DNA of 64,000 nt, taken from NCBI RefSeq assembly GCF_009362735.1, contig NZ_WHNP01000003.1, forward strand, positions 248,001 through 312,000, given 5' to 3'. The position numbers and the translations under genes were made by a program. A model generated the notes under the pieces. The model searched no databases and had not been told where the DNA came from. It was given only the letters and a program-made list of their open reading frames with translations. Positions 18,588 to 28,674 of the stretch are shown here, one piece after another (the first letter of the stretch is position 1; the number at the start of each line of letters is the position of its first letter). This DNA is from Paraburkholderia franconis (GTDB taxonomy: Bacteria > Pseudomonadota > Gammaproteobacteria > Burkholderiales > Burkholderiaceae).

Positions 18588-19058
18588 GACGGTTCCTTAT
18601 CCTGTTCCTGTTTCCAGTGCCTGCCTTTGACGACGGCGGGCGCTGCTTTTAGATCGAACCCCTGAGAGCGATTGCCCAAGGGCGCAAATATAGACAAACA
18701 ACTGAGAACTACGTGAAATCCCGCTCGTTCCGACTCCGATGGAGTAGGGCAGAAAGGTGAGCGAGCTTCGAAACGGGCGATTATAGCAACAAAATCAGAC
18801 ACGTGGCAACCGCGTGCAGTCCCGGCTTCACTGGCTCACGAGTGCGCGCCGGCGGCGCGCGCGCCATCGAAGGCCGTCCGGTGTCGTGAGCGGACGGCCT
18901 GGCGAGCCCGCGCGACCGCTCGAAAGACGCGAATCCTTCACAAATTCGCGGTCGAATCGAACGTATTTCGCGCAACACGGTCCGATTCGGTCCCGATTAC
19001 GAGGAATCTTGCCCTGACATGCTGACCGCCCTGGGCGCACCCGTATAATAAGCGCCCC
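18588..19058. other. rpsT-murJ divergent intergenic region
   Basis: 471 bases with no supportable gene. It should carry the rpsT promoter (an AATATA, i.e. TATATT on the minus strand, is at 18687-18692) and the murJ promoter (TATAAT at 19044-19049). The middle part is ordinary GC-rich text. Confidence 0.5.
19044..19049 (+). promoter_or_regulatory. -10 box immediately before murJ
   Basis: Exact TATAAT ending nine bases before the murJ ATG, with CTGACC 16 bases upstream as a weak -35. A transcript starting from it would begin within a few bases of the start codon. Confidence 0.55.
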
Positions 19059-20609
19059 ATGAATCTATTCCGAGCCCTGCTGACGGTCAGCGGCTTCACG
19101 CTGCTTTCGCGCGTGACCGGACTGGCCCGCGAGACCCTGATCGCCCGCGCATTCGGCGCGAGCCAGTACACCGACGCGTTCTACGTCGCTTTCCGAATCC
19201 CGAATCTGCTGCGCCGGATTTCCGCCGAGGGTGCGTTCTCGCAAGCCTTCGTGCCGATCCTCGCCGAGTTCAAGAACCAGAAGGGCCACGACGCGACGAA
19301 GGCGCTCGTCGATGCGACCTCGACGGTGCTCGCCTGGGCGCTGGCGATTCTCTCCCTGCTGGGCGTGGCGGGCGCGACGTGGGTCGTGTTCGTGGTCGCG
19401 TCCGGCCTGCGCAGCGACGGCCAGGCGTTCACGCTGGCCGTGTCGATGACGCGGATCATGTTTCCTTACATCGTGTTCATTTCGCTGACGTCGCTGGCGT
19501 CGGGCGTGCTGAACACGTACAAGAACTTTTCGCTGCCCGCGTTCGCGCCCGTGCTGCTGAACGTCGCGTTCATCGTCGCGGCCGTGTTCGTCGCGCCGCA
19601 TATGAAGGTGCCCGTTTTCGCGCTCGCGTGGGCGGTGATCGCGGGCGGCGTCGCGCAGTTCGTCGTGCAGCTGCCGGGCCTGAAGAAGATCGACATGATC
19701 CCGCGCATCGGGCTCGATCCGTTCAAGGCGATCGCGCATCGTGGCGTGAAGCGCGTGCTCGCGAAGATGGTGCCGGCGATGTTCGCGGTATCGGTTGCGC
19801 AGATCAGCCTCATCATCAATACGAACATCGCGTCGCACATCGGGCCTGGCGCCGTCTCGTGGATCAACTACGCGGACCGCCTGATGGAGTTCCCGACGGC
19901 GCTGCTCGGCGTCGCGCTCGGCACGATCCTGCTGCCGAGCCTGTCGAAGGCGCACGTCGATGCCGACGCGCACGAGTACTCGTCGCTGCTCGACTGGGGC
20001 TTGCGCGTGACGTTCCTGCTCGCCGCGCCGAGCGCGATCGCACTGTTCTTCTTCGCCGAGCCGCTCACGGCGACGCTCTTCCATTACGGCAAGTTCGACG
20101 GCAACGCGGTGGTGATGGTGGGGCGCGCGCTGGCTGCGTACGGCGTCGGCCTGATCGGCCTCATTCTGATCAAGATCCTCGCGCCCGGTTTCTACGCGAA
20201 GCAGGACATCAAGACGCCCGTGAAGATCGGCATCTTCGTTCTGGTCGTCACGCAGCTGAGCAACTACGTGTTCGTGCCGATCTTCGCGCATGCGGGGCTG
20301 ACGCTGTCGGTCGGGCTCGGCGCTTGCGTCAACGCGCTGTGCCTTTTCATCGGCTTGCGGCGGCGCGGCATCTATATGCCGTCGTCGGGCTGGACCGTGT
20401 TCTTCGTGCAGATGATCGGCGCGTGTCTCGTGCTGGCGGGCGTCATGCACTGGTTCGCGATCAACTTCGACTGGATCGGCATGCATGCCCAGCCCGTGCG
20501 GCGCATGGTGCTGCTGGCGGCGTGCCTGGTGCTGTTTGCCGCGCTATATTTCGGTATGCTGTGGCTGATGGGCTTCAAGTGCGCGTATTTCAAAAGGCGA
20601 GTGAAGTGA
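19059..20609 (+). CDS. murJ: Lipid II flippase MurJ
   Basis: Integral membrane flippase that moves lipid II across the inner membrane for peptidoglycan synthesis. The 516-residue protein is hydrophobic throughout with about 14 helices. The N-terminus (SGFTLLSRVTGLARETLIAR) and FRIPNLLRRISAEGAFSQAF are the classic MviN/MurJ signature with its essential arginines. The stop is immediately followed by the SirB1-family gene, whose start lies 5 bases past it (or overlaps it if GTG is used). Confidence 0.95.
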   Translation: MNLFRALLTVSGFTLLSRVTGLARETLIARAFGASQYTDAFYVAFRIPNLLRRISAEGAFSQAFVPILAEFKNQKGHDATKALVDATSTVLAWALAILSLLGVAGATWVVFVVASGLRSDGQAFTLAVSMTRIMFPYIVFISLTSLASGVLNTYKNFSLPAFAPVLLNVAFIVAAVFVAPHMKVPVFALAWAVIAGGVAQFVVQLPGLKKIDMIPRIGLDPFKAIAHRGVKRVLAKMVPAMFAVSVAQISLIINTNIASHIGPGAVSWINYADRLMEFPTALLGVALGTILLPSLSKAHVDADAHEYSSLLDWGLRVTFLLAAPSAIALFFFAEPLTATLFHYGKFDGNAVVMVGRALAAYGVGLIGLILIKILAPGFYAKQDIKTPVKIGIFVLVVTQLSNYVFVPIFAHAGLTLSVGLGACVNALCLFIGLRRRGIYMPSSGWTVFFVQMIGACLVLAGVMHWFAINFDWIGMHAQPVRRMVLLAACLVLFAALYFGMLWLMGFKCAYFKRRVK

Positions 20610-20614
20610 TCACG

Positions 20615-21457
20615 ATGACGCGGGTTCTCGATTATTTCAGCGCGCTCGTCGCCGAAGACGATGGGTTTCCGCTCACGGAAGCGGCGCTGTCGCTCGCGCA
20701 GGACGCCTATCCCGATCTCGATCTGCAAGCGGTGCTCGCGGAGATAGACGAACTCGCGCTGCGCGTCAAACGCCGCATTCCCGACGACGCCGACATCCAG
20801 CAGCGCGTCGGCATTCTCAATCGCTATTTCTTTCGCGAGCTAGGCTTCGCGGCGAACGTCAACGACTACTACGATCCCGACAACAGCCACCTGAACATGG
20901 TGCTCAAGCGCCGGCGCGGCATTCCGATCTCGCTCGCGGTGCTGTATCTGGAGATGGCGTCGCAGGTCGATATTCCCGTGCGCGGCGTGTCGTTTCCCGG
21001 ACATTTCCTGCTGCGCGTCACGCTGCCCGAAGGCGACGCGATGATCGACCCGACCACGGGCCATCCGCTGACGGAACACGAGATGGTCGAGATGCTGGAG
21101 CCTTATGTCGCGAAGGCGGGCGAGTCGGTGGGCCGCGCGCTGCGCATGCTGCTGCAACCGGCGATGCGCCGCGAGATCGTCGCGCGCATGTTGCGCAACC
21201 TGAAGGCGACGTATCTGCAGACGGAACGCTGGCAGCGGCTGCTCGCCGTGCAGCAGCGTCTTGTGATCCTGTTGCCGGAGAACATCGAGGAAGTGCGCGA
21301 TCGCGGCTTCGCGTATGCGCGGCTGGATTACCTGAGGCCCGCGCTCGAAGACCTCGAACGCTATCTCGACGACAGGCCGGATGCCGAAGACGCAACGGTC
21401 GTCGAATCGCAGCTGAGCGAATTGCGGCAGCGCACGCAGCACAACGATCGCGATTGA
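20615..21457 (+). CDS. SirB1 family protein (transglutaminase-like plus TPR-like)
   Basis: Cytoplasmic protein with an N-terminal SirB1/transglutaminase-like domain (residues ~40-170, with RRRGIPISLAVLYLEMA and GVSFPGHFLLRV) and helical tetratricopeptide-like repeats at the C-terminus. The biochemical role is unknown. The ATG at 20615 gives 280 residues; an in-frame GTG at 20606 overlaps the murJ stop and is also possible. The tight spacing points to an operon with murJ. It ends at a strong terminator. Confidence 0.85.
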   Translation: MTRVLDYFSALVAEDDGFPLTEAALSLAQDAYPDLDLQAVLAEIDELALRVKRRIPDDADIQQRVGILNRYFFRELGFAANVNDYYDPDNSHLNMVLKRRRGIPISLAVLYLEMASQVDIPVRGVSFPGHFLLRVTLPEGDAMIDPTTGHPLTEHEMVEMLEPYVAKAGESVGRALRMLLQPAMRREIVARMLRNLKATYLQTERWQRLLAVQQRLVILLPENIEEVRDRGFAYARLDYLRPALEDLERYLDDRPDAEDATVVESQLSELRQRTQHNDRD

Positions 21458-21486
21458 TCGGTTGACGCGTTGTTCCGATCCAAACG

Positions 21487-21520
21487 AAAACGCCTGCGCA
21501 GAACATGCGCAGGCGTTTTT
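21487..21520. terminator. Bidirectional terminator (SirB1-family gene / dehydrogenase)
   Basis: Perfect 14-bp stem (AAAACGCCTGCGCA / TGCGCAGGCGTTTT) with a five-base loop between convergent stops at 21457 and 21558. Confidence 0.95.
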
Positions 21521-21557
21521 CATTGCAGCGGCCGTTCGTGTATGGCGCGTGTTGCGC

Positions 21558-22316
21558 TCACTTCGGCTGCATGCGAATCGCGCCGTCGAGGCGGATCACT
21601 TCGCCGTTCAACATCGGGTTGTCGAAGATCTGCTTGACGAGCATCGCGTACTCGTTCGGCTTGCCGAGCCGGGGCGGGAACGGCACCATCGCGCCGAGCG
21701 CGTCCTGCACTTCCTGCGGCATGCCGAGCAGCATCGGCGTTTCGAAGATGCCGGGCGCGATCGTCATCACGCGGATCGCATTGCGCGACAGATCGCGCGC
21801 GACCGGCAGCGTCATGCCCGCGACGCCTGCCTTCGACGCCGCATACGCGGCCTGGCCGATCTGTCCGTCGAACGCGGCCACGGATGCCGTGTTGACGATC
21901 ACGCCCCGTTCGCCGAGCGCATTCGGCTCGTGCTTCGACATTTCGGCGGCTGCGAGTCGAATCATGTTGAACGTGCCGACGAGATTGATCGAGATCGTGC
22001 GCGCGAACGAATGCAGCGGATGCGGGCCGTCCTTGCCGATCGTTTTCATCGCGGGCGCGACACCCGCGCAATTGACGAGGCCGCGCAGCGTGCCGAGCTT
22101 CATCGCCGCTTCGACGGCCTGCACGGCATCGTCTTCGCGGCTCACATCGCACTTGACGAACACGCCGCCCAGTTCCTGCGCGAGTGTCTCGCCCGCTTCG
22201 TGATTCAGGTCCGCGAGCACGACCTTGCCGCCACCTTCCGCGATCATGCGCGCCGTCGCGGCGCCGAGCCCCGATGCGCCGCCCGTGATCAGAAACACGT
22301 TGTCCTTGATGTCCAT
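21558..22316 (-). CDS. Short-chain dehydrogenase, 3-hydroxyacyl-CoA dehydrogenase (HSD10) type
   Basis: NAD(P)-dependent oxidoreductase of the classical SDR family. The cofactor motif TGGASGLG is at residues ~10-18, NCAGVAPA at the second strand, and the active site has Ser with YAASKAGV (Tyr and Lys). The stretches [25 protein letters not shown] and [11 protein letters not shown] match type II 3-hydroxyacyl-CoA dehydrogenases acting on short-chain acyl-CoAs. Length is 252 residues. The start at 22316 is preceded by AAGGAGAAGAC, a strong ribosome-binding site. Stands alone. Confidence 0.87.
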   Translation of the reverse strand: MDIKDNVFLITGGASGLGAATARMIAEGGGKVVLADLNHEAGETLAQELGGVFVKCDVSREDDAVQAVEAAMKLGTLRGLVNCAGVAPAMKTIGKDGPHPLHSFARTISINLVGTFNMIRLAAAEMSKHEPNALGERGVIVNTASVAAFDGQIGQAAYAASKAGVAGMTLPVARDLSRNAIRVMTIAPGIFETPMLLGMPQEVQDALGAMVPFPPRLGKPNEYAMLVKQIFDNPMLNGEVIRLDGAIRMQPK

Positions 22317-22511
22317 GTCTTCTCCTTGATTGGATGCGTTGATCGCGTGATTCGAATATTTATCGCTGAACGATTTTAACGGCTCGACCCGACGCGTCAA
22401 ACCGCGCAAAACGGCAACGGCTGTCACACGTGCGTCGATATTTCCGGTGCCTCCGCTCAGTGCTCCAAATGAGCCGCGACGTCGCGAAGCAAAGCGCGAT
22501 GCCAAACAAAA

Positions 22512-22533
22512 AACCCGCCGTGAGAGGCGGGTT
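22512..22533 (-). terminator. adk terminator
   Basis: Stem AACCCGCC/GGCGGGTT with a six-base loop; followed on the minus strand by a T-run. It lies 41 bases beyond the adk stop. Confidence 0.85.
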
Positions 22534-22573
22534 CTTCGTATATTACGTGGCCTTGCGTGACGAAGCGTGCTGC

Positions 22574-23254
<681 letters not shown>

Positions 23255-23488
23255 TTATGTCAATTCTGTGCGGCGCGCTGTTTGCGGCAGTCTGCGCTCT
23301 TGATTTTTCGTTGCACGCTGTTTCCGTCGGGCAGGTCTTCACTGCGAGCTTCGCGCAGCACGTCATATACGGCGCTGCGAAACAGACGACAGAACAAGCG
23401 GCTTATAACTACGGGCGAATGGCGATATCGATTGATGCGCACCGATATCGGAGTGAATCGCATGAACGACCGATTATGCCATGGCTTT

Positions 23489-24292
23489 TTACACAGACGA
23501 CCCAAAAAACGCCTGTACGCGGGCAAGATCTTCCGGTGTGTCGACGCCTGGCAGCGGCGCGTCCTGCGTGACGAGCACGGCGATCCGCTCGCCGTGCCAC
23601 ATCGCGCGCAACTGTTCGAGGGCTTCCGCCTGTTCGATCGGCGAAATCGACAAGCTCGGGTAAGTACGGAGAAACTTCGCGCGATACGCATACAACCCGA
23701 TATGCCGATAGACGGTGGCGGGCGCGGGCGGCGCAGGCATCTTCGCGACGTTAGGCCAGTGCGGCTGGTACGCATCGCGGGCCCACGGAATCGGCGCGCG
23801 CGAGAAGTACAGCGCGACGCCGCGCGCGTCCAGCACCACTTTGACCACGTTCGGATTGAACACGTCCGCCGGCTCGTGGATCGGATGCGCGGCCGTTGCG
23901 ATCGCGCAGCCGTCCGTGGCCGCGAGATGCGACGCTACGCCACGCACCAGCGCGGGATCGATCAGCGGCTCGTCGCCCTGCACGTTGACGACGATCGTGT
24001 CGTCGCTCCAGCCGTAGTGCGACGCGACTTCCGCGAGACGGTCCGTGCCCGACGGATGATCGGCGCGCGTCATCATCGCGTCGATGCCGTGCGCGCGCGC
24101 AACGTCGAACACCGATTGCGCGTCGGTCGCGACGAGCACGCGCTGCGCGCCCGATTCGAGCGCGCGCTCCGCGACACGCACGACCATCGGCTTGCCCCCG
24201 ATATGGGCGAGCGGCTTGTTCGGCAGACGCGTCGACGCAAGCCGGGCCGGAACGACGGCGATGAAGGGCGGAGTGTGCTGGGTATCGGTCAT
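23489..24292 (-). CDS. kdsB: 3-deoxy-manno-octulosonate cytidylyltransferase
   Basis: Activates Kdo as CMP-Kdo for lipopolysaccharide core synthesis. The nucleotide-binding start [20 protein letters not shown] is diagnostic, with [11 protein letters not shown] and [12 protein letters not shown] following. Length is 267 residues. A terminator-like hairpin upstream separates it from the lpxK pair, so it probably has its own promoter. Confidence 0.96.
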   Translation of the reverse strand: MTDTQHTPPFIAVVPARLASTRLPNKPLAHIGGKPMVVRVAERALESGAQRVLVATDAQSVFDVARAHGIDAMMTRADHPSGTDRLAEVASHYGWSDDTIVVNVQGDEPLIDPALVRGVASHLAATDGCAIATAAHPIHEPADVFNPNVVKVVLDARGVALYFSRAPIPWARDAYQPHWPNVAKMPAPPAPATVYRHIGLYAYRAKFLRTYPSLSISPIEQAEALEQLRAMWHGERIAVLVTQDAPLPGVDTPEDLARVQAFFGSSV

Positions 24293-24345
24293 CGGTGGAG
24301 CGGCCGTGTTGGGCTCGACTTAAAGGAGGCTCGAAAGGGGCTCAG

Positions 24346-24386
24346 CGCAAAAGGGCCAGCGTAAAAGGCCACCGTAAAGGGCCACC
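24346..24386. repeat. Short tandem repeat, about 13-15 bp period
   Basis: Three imperfect copies of a GCGYAAAAGGGCCAC-like unit stand between kdsB and the Trm112-like gene, just before a hairpin. No function is evident. Confidence 0.5.
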
Positions 24387-24405
24387 ATAGGCCCGAAGCG
24401 CCGAG

Positions 24406-24433
24406 AAAAAAGCGCCGCCATGATCGGCGGCGC
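24406..24433 (-). terminator. Terminator of the lpxK/Trm112-like operon
   Basis: Stem GCGCCGCC/GGCGGCGC with a six-base loop; read on the minus strand it is followed by a T-run. It lies ~100 bases beyond the Trm112-like stop and upstream of kdsB. Confidence 0.85.
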
Positions 24434-24532
24434 GTTTGGGTTCGGTGCTCTCGCTTGCCGTCAACGGGACAACGACGTGCCCGTTACGGCGACTCATCGC
24501 GCGTCATCATCGGCGCGGAGTCGGCAGGCGAA

Positions 24533-24736
24533 TCACGCAACCGAGCCGGGGTTCAGATCGACGGGCGTGCCTTCGACCGTCTGACGCGCTTCGTCGACGA
24601 GCATCACGGGAATGCCGTCGCGGATCGGATAGGCGAGCTTGTCTGCGCTGCAGATCAACTCCTGCGCGGCGCGATCGTAGCTGAGCGGGCCCTTACAGAT
24701 CGGGCAAACGAGGATTTCAAGCAGGCGAGCGTCCAC
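24533..24736 (-). CDS. Trm112/YcaR family small protein
   Basis: 67-residue protein of the Trm112-like (UPF0434) family found next to lpxK and kdsB in many Proteobacteria. Its Cys motifs ([12 protein letters not shown] and [13 protein letters not shown]) resemble a degenerate zinc ribbon; the fourth cysteine is missing. The family start aligns with a GTG at 24736 ([12 protein letters not shown]), which lies inside the 3' end of lpxK. The 20-base overlap indicates translational coupling. Confidence 0.85.
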   Translation of the reverse strand: MDARLLEILVCPICKGPLSYDRAAQELICSADKLAYPIRDGIPVMLVDEARQTVEGTPVDLNPGSVA

Positions 24737-25742
24737 GGACTTTCTCCACAACAAGTGCAATGAGGCGATGATCGAGCGTGGCTTCGACGGGAACGACCCA
24801 CAGCCGCGCGTCACGCCAGGACGCCAATTTTACCGCATCCTTTTCGGTGATCAGGATGGCGTCGGCGTCCACGTCGACGAACGGATTCGCACTGAACGCG
24901 TAATGATCGGGCAGCGCGCGCGTCTCGGGCGCGAGGCCCGCCGCGCGCAGCGTCGCAAAGAAGCGCTCCGGCGCGCCGATGCCCGCGGCGGCCAGCACGC
25001 GCTCGCCCGCGAACTGCGCAAGCGGGCGGCGCAGGCGCGGATTGTCGAGATGCCAGGCGTCGCCGGGCGCAAGCTCCAGCGAGAACGTGTTCGGCCACGG
25101 CGGCAGCACGCGGTCGTACGGATTGTTGATCAGCGTTGCGTCTCGCTTGCGCGACAGCGGTTCGCGCAATGGGCCAGCGGGCAGCAGAAAACCGTTGCCG
25201 CCCAGCCGGTGATCGAACACGACGATCTCCGCGTCGCGCTGGAGCCGGTAGTGCTGCAGGCCGTCGTCGCTGACGATCACATCGACATTGCGATGCGCGA
25301 GGCACAGCGCCTCGGCGGCAGCCACGCGGTCGGGACACACGAACACGGGCGCGCCCGTGCGGCGCGCGATCAGCAGCGGCTCGTCGCCCGCTTGCGTGGC
25401 ATTCGAAGTCGGCGTGACGAGCGTCGGCAGCGTGATCTTCGCGCCGTAGCCGCGCGACACGATGCCCGGCGTGAAGCCCGCGCTGCGCAATGCCTGAACG
25501 AGCGCGATCACGGTCGGCGTCTTGCCCGTGCCGCCGACTGTCACGTTGCCCACGACGACGATAGGCACGCGAACGCGCACCGACTTCAGCCAGCCGAGCG
25601 AGTACGCGGAGCGGCGCGCGAGCGCGATCGCGCCGAAGATGCACGCGAACGGTGTCATCGCCCACGCAAGCGGGCCGCGCTTCTGCCACTCGCGCGCAAT
25701 ACGCGCTTCGATGCGGGACGCGAGTTCGCTCATCGGAAGCAA
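24717..25742 (-). CDS. lpxK: Tetraacyldisaccharide 4'-kinase
   Basis: Inner-membrane-associated kinase that phosphorylates the lipid A disaccharide precursor at the 4' position. The Walker A motif [17 protein letters not shown] is clear, followed by [10 protein letters not shown] and the DDGLQHYRL motif. An amphipathic or transmembrane N-terminus is visible (residues ~22-50). Length is 341 residues from the ATG at 25742, with an alternative ATG at 25733. It leads a two-gene unit with the Trm112-like gene. Confidence 0.95.
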   Translation of the reverse strand: MLPMSELASRIEARIAREWQKRGPLAWAMTPFACIFGAIALARRSAYSLGWLKSVRVRVPIVVVGNVTVGGTGKTPTVIALVQALRSAGFTPGIVSRGYGAKITLPTLVTPTSNATQAGDEPLLIARRTGAPVFVCPDRVAAAEALCLAHRNVDVIVSDDGLQHYRLQRDAEIVVFDHRLGGNGFLLPAGPLREPLSRKRDATLINNPYDRVLPPWPNTFSLELAPGDAWHLDNPRLRRPLAQFAGERVLAAAGIGAPERFFATLRAAGLAPETRALPDHYAFSANPFVDVDADAILITEKDAVKLASWRDARLWVVPVEATLDHRLIALVVEKVRGRSPA

Positions 25743-26354
25743 GCCGGCCAGCGCGGCGCGTCAGACAGAACGGACAGTGCGAACATCAACGGGCATCTCC
25801 GGGCGGTCGGCTGCACCGACGGTTGAAAGACAAGGACGAAAGGGAACCACGAAACGCGGACGACAAAAGTGGCAACAGCAAAGCGGCAGCGCCGGGTCAG
25901 CCATGGGACGGCCCAGGCGCCTGATAAGCACGAGACGAACCATCCCGACAGGGCGCGCATCCATATCGACCAGATTCCGCCCGAACCCGGCACTCTAGCG
26001 CGCGAGCGGCGTCGGCCGCAAGTCGGGACGGCCTTCGTGCGCGAGGCAGGCGCCGCTCATGCTCAATCCATAGTCTGTGGATAACTTTGTGGAGAACGTG
26101 GCTTGCAGACTGTCGGAAAGGCCGTCGCGCAAGCCTCAGATCGGTGAACGGGAACTCTCGCCGACCAAAAAATGTTTAAAAATCATAAAGTTGGATGGTA
26201 TCAAGTGGGCTCTTGAGCACTTTCACGCCGCCAAATCAAGGCGCTCCCGACATGTGGACACTTTTAACAATCCGGCTAAAGCCCCTGACGAGGTGCTGGA
26301 CCTGACTGGCCGATCGGTCTATCGTCTGTCCGGCCTGTTCACACAATTCCTCGC
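25743..26354. other. lpxK-xseA intergenic region
   Basis: 612 bases between divergent genes without a convincing coding region. Open frames on both strands lack recognisable similarity. The xseA-proximal half is unusually A/T-rich around 26165-26205. It contains a perfect DnaA-box-like TGTGGATAA at 26076-26084. In related genomes I would expect exbB and exbD upstream of lpxK; nothing resembling them is seen. Confidence 0.5.
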
Positions 26355-27734
26355 ATGAATTCCGAAAGTCCTTTCTCGTCCGCCGCCGGAGCGGGCGGCG
26401 ATGCTGTCGTTCCCGTATCGGCGCTCAACCGTGCAATCGGGACGATGCTCGAACGCACGTTTCCTCTCGTCTGGGTATCCGGCGAGGTGTCGAACTTCAC
26501 GCGCGCCGCCAGCGGACACTGGTACTTCTCGATCAAGGACGCGCAGGCGCAGATGCGCTGCGTGATGTTTCGTGGCCGCGCGCAATACGCCGAGTTCACG
26601 CCGCGCGAAGGCGACAAGATCGAAGTGCGCGCGCTCGTCACGATGTATGAGCCGCGCGGCGAGCTTCAGCTGAATGTCGAAGCCGTGCGCCGTACGGGCC
26701 AGGGTCGGCTGTACGAAGCGTTTCTGCGTCTGAAGGCGCAACTCGAAGCCGAAGGCCTGTTCGACCCGCAACGCAAGCGCGCATTGCCCGCGCATCCGCG
26801 CTCGATCGGCATCGTCACGTCGTTGCAGGCGGCCGCGTTGCGCGACGTGCTGACGACGCTCGCGCGCCGCGCCCCGCATATTCCCGTGATCGTCTATCCG
26901 GCGCCCGTGCAGGGCGCAGGCGTGGGTGCGAAGCTGGCTGCGATGGTCGAGTTAGCGAGCCGTCGGCGCGAGGTGGATGTGCTGATCGTCTGTCGGGGCG
27001 GCGGCTCGATTGAAGACCTGTGGGCGTTCAACGAAGAAGTGCTGGCACGAGCGATTGCGGCGAGCGAAGTACCCGTTGTGAGCGGCGTCGGTCACGAAAC
27101 CGACTTCACGATCGCCGACTTCGCCGCTGACGTTCGCGCGCCGACACCCACGGGCGCCGCCGAACTCGTCAGTCCGCAGCGCGTGTTGCTGCTGCGCGAT
27201 CTCGATCATCGGCATGCATCGCTTGCGCGCGGCTTTGGCCGCATGATGGAGCGCCGCGCGCAACAGCTCGACTGGCTCGCGCGACGTCTCGTGTCGCCCG
27301 CTGAAAGGCTCGCGCGGCAACGCACGCATCTTCAGCAGCTATGTGCGCGTCTCGCGTCGGCGGGGGCGCGGCCCGTGCGCGATGCGCGCGCGCATTTTTC
27401 GCTCGTGCAGATGCGCTGGCAGCGCTGGCGTCCCGATCTCTCCCAGCATCGTGCAACTGTGAACGGGCTTGGCGAACGGCTGGAGCGCGCATTGTTGCGT
27501 CAGCATGAAAGACACCTTGCCCGAGTGGAAACACTTGCTGCGCGGCTCGAAGTATTGAGTCCGCAACGCACGCTCGAGCGCGGCTATGCGGCGCTGCTCG
27601 ATGCGCAAAGCGGACGCGCGGTCCGTGCGCCATCGGCATTGAAGCCCGGCCGGCGCATGACGCTTCATCTCGCGGAAGGCTCGGCGGACATCGCGCTTTC
27701 GGATGTGCAGCCGCGTCTTACGGATGGCTTTTGA
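26355..27734 (+). CDS. xseA: Exodeoxyribonuclease VII large subunit
   Basis: Catalytic subunit of the ATP-independent exonuclease that degrades single-stranded DNA from both ends. The N-terminal OB-fold (residues ~15-115) includes [23 protein letters not shown]. The catalytic core contains [20 protein letters not shown] and [20 protein letters not shown], and the coiled-coil region follows. Length is 459 residues, normal. A strong inverted repeat follows the stop. Confidence 0.96.
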   Translation: MNSESPFSSAAGAGGDAVVPVSALNRAIGTMLERTFPLVWVSGEVSNFTRAASGHWYFSIKDAQAQMRCVMFRGRAQYAEFTPREGDKIEVRALVTMYEPRGELQLNVEAVRRTGQGRLYEAFLRLKAQLEAEGLFDPQRKRALPAHPRSIGIVTSLQAAALRDVLTTLARRAPHIPVIVYPAPVQGAGVGAKLAAMVELASRRREVDVLIVCRGGGSIEDLWAFNEEVLARAIAASEVPVVSGVGHETDFTIADFAADVRAPTPTGAAELVSPQRVLLLRDLDHRHASLARGFGRMMERRAQQLDWLARRLVSPAERLARQRTHLQQLCARLASAGARPVRDARAHFSLVQMRWQRWRPDLSQHRATVNGLGERLERALLRQHERHLARVETLAARLEVLSPQRTLERGYAALLDAQSGRAVRAPSALKPGRRMTLHLAEGSADIALSDVQPRLTDGF

Positions 27735-27778
27735 TGTGCGCCAGGCACAGTACTTTTGACCTTCGTATGACGTGTGCA

Positions 27779-27822
27779 AACGCGCTGCGCGAGCATTAAT
27801 TACGCTGCCCGCGCAGCGCGTT
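27779..27822 (+). terminator. Inverted repeat after xseA
   Basis: Perfect 12-bp arms (AACGCGCTGCGC / GCGCAGCGCGTT) with a 20-base loop, followed by TTTT. The loop is longer than usual for a terminator. Confidence 0.65.
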
Positions 27823-27852
27823 TTCGCAATGAACGCCATAAAGGGCTTGTGT

Positions 27853-27881
27853 TTGCGGGGTTATTCCAAGTCGCCTACAAT
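27853..27881 (+). promoter_or_regulatory. sodB promoter
   Basis: TTGCGG (27853-27858), a 17-base spacer, then TACAAT (27876-27881), 59 bases before the sodB ATG. Good sigma-70 geometry. Confidence 0.7.
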
Positions 27882-27940
27882 CGAGTGCTCCACAGCGTTA
27901 TCCGCAGACTCCCCATAAACAGATACAAAGGAATAGCACC

Positions 27941-28519
27941 ATGGAACATACGCTCCCGCCGCTGCCTTTCGCAAAGAACGCGCTCGCTCCGCACATGTCG
28001 GAAGAGACGCTTGAATTTCACTACGGCAAGCACCACCAGACCTATGTGACGAACCTGAACAATCTGATCAAGGGTACCGAGTTCGAAAAGCTGTCGCTGG
28101 AAGAGATCGTCAAGAAGTCGTCGGGCGGTGTCTTCAACAACTCCGCGCAAGTGTGGAACCACACGTTCTTCTGGAACAGCCTGTCGCCGCAGGGCGGTGG
28201 CGCGCCGAAGGGCAAGCTGGCGGACGCGATCAACGCGAAGTGGGGCTCCTTCGACAAGTTCAAGGAAGAATTCACGAAGACGGCAGTCGGCACGTTCGGC
28301 TCGGGCTGGGCCTGGCTCGTGAAGAAGGCTGACGGTTCGCTCGACCTGGTGTCGACCAGCAATGCCGCCACGCCGCTGACCACGGACGCGAAGCCGCTGC
28401 TCACGATCGACGTGTGGGAACACGCGTACTACATCGACTATCGCAACGCACGTCCGAAGTTCGTCGAAGCGTACTGGAACATCGTGAACTGGGATTTCGC
28501 TGAAAAGAACTTTGCGTAA
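27941..28519 (+). CDS. sodB: Iron superoxide dismutase
   Basis: Converts superoxide to oxygen and hydrogen peroxide in the cytoplasm. Metal ligands appear in order: [10 protein letters not shown] (first His), [11 protein letters not shown] (second His), and [13 protein letters not shown] (Asp and third His). The residue context ([22 protein letters not shown]) favours the iron form over manganese. Length is 192 residues. It has its own promoter and a strong terminator, so it is a single-gene unit. Confidence 0.95.
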   Translation: MEHTLPPLPFAKNALAPHMSEETLEFHYGKHHQTYVTNLNNLIKGTEFEKLSLEEIVKKSSGGVFNNSAQVWNHTFFWNSLSPQGGGAPKGKLADAINAKWGSFDKFKEEFTKTAVGTFGSGWAWLVKKADGSLDLVSTSNAATPLTTDAKPLLTIDVWEHAYYIDYRNARPKFVEAYWNIVNWDFAEKNFA

Positions 28520-28562
28520 GTTCTTCTTCTTTTGCTGAAGCTGAAGTTCAGGATTCGCACAG

Positions 28563-28592
28563 AAAAAAGCCCTCGTTTCGAGGGCTTTTTTT
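28563..28592. terminator. Bidirectional terminator (sodB / NYN gene)
   Basis: Stem GCCCTCG/CGAGGGC with a TTT loop, A-run before and T-run after. It lies between the convergent stops at 28519 and 28675. Confidence 0.95.
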
Positions 28593-28674
28593 GTTTCCGA
28601 TGCACCAGACGTGCGGCGCATTTCGTTAGCCATCCGGATCAGATCCGGAGTACGAGCGACGACAACGACATCGC

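Noticed and set aside
25869..26084. Small open frames between lpxK and xseA
   Set aside because: No ribosome-binding site, no similarity, and Arg-rich composition typical of spurious frames.
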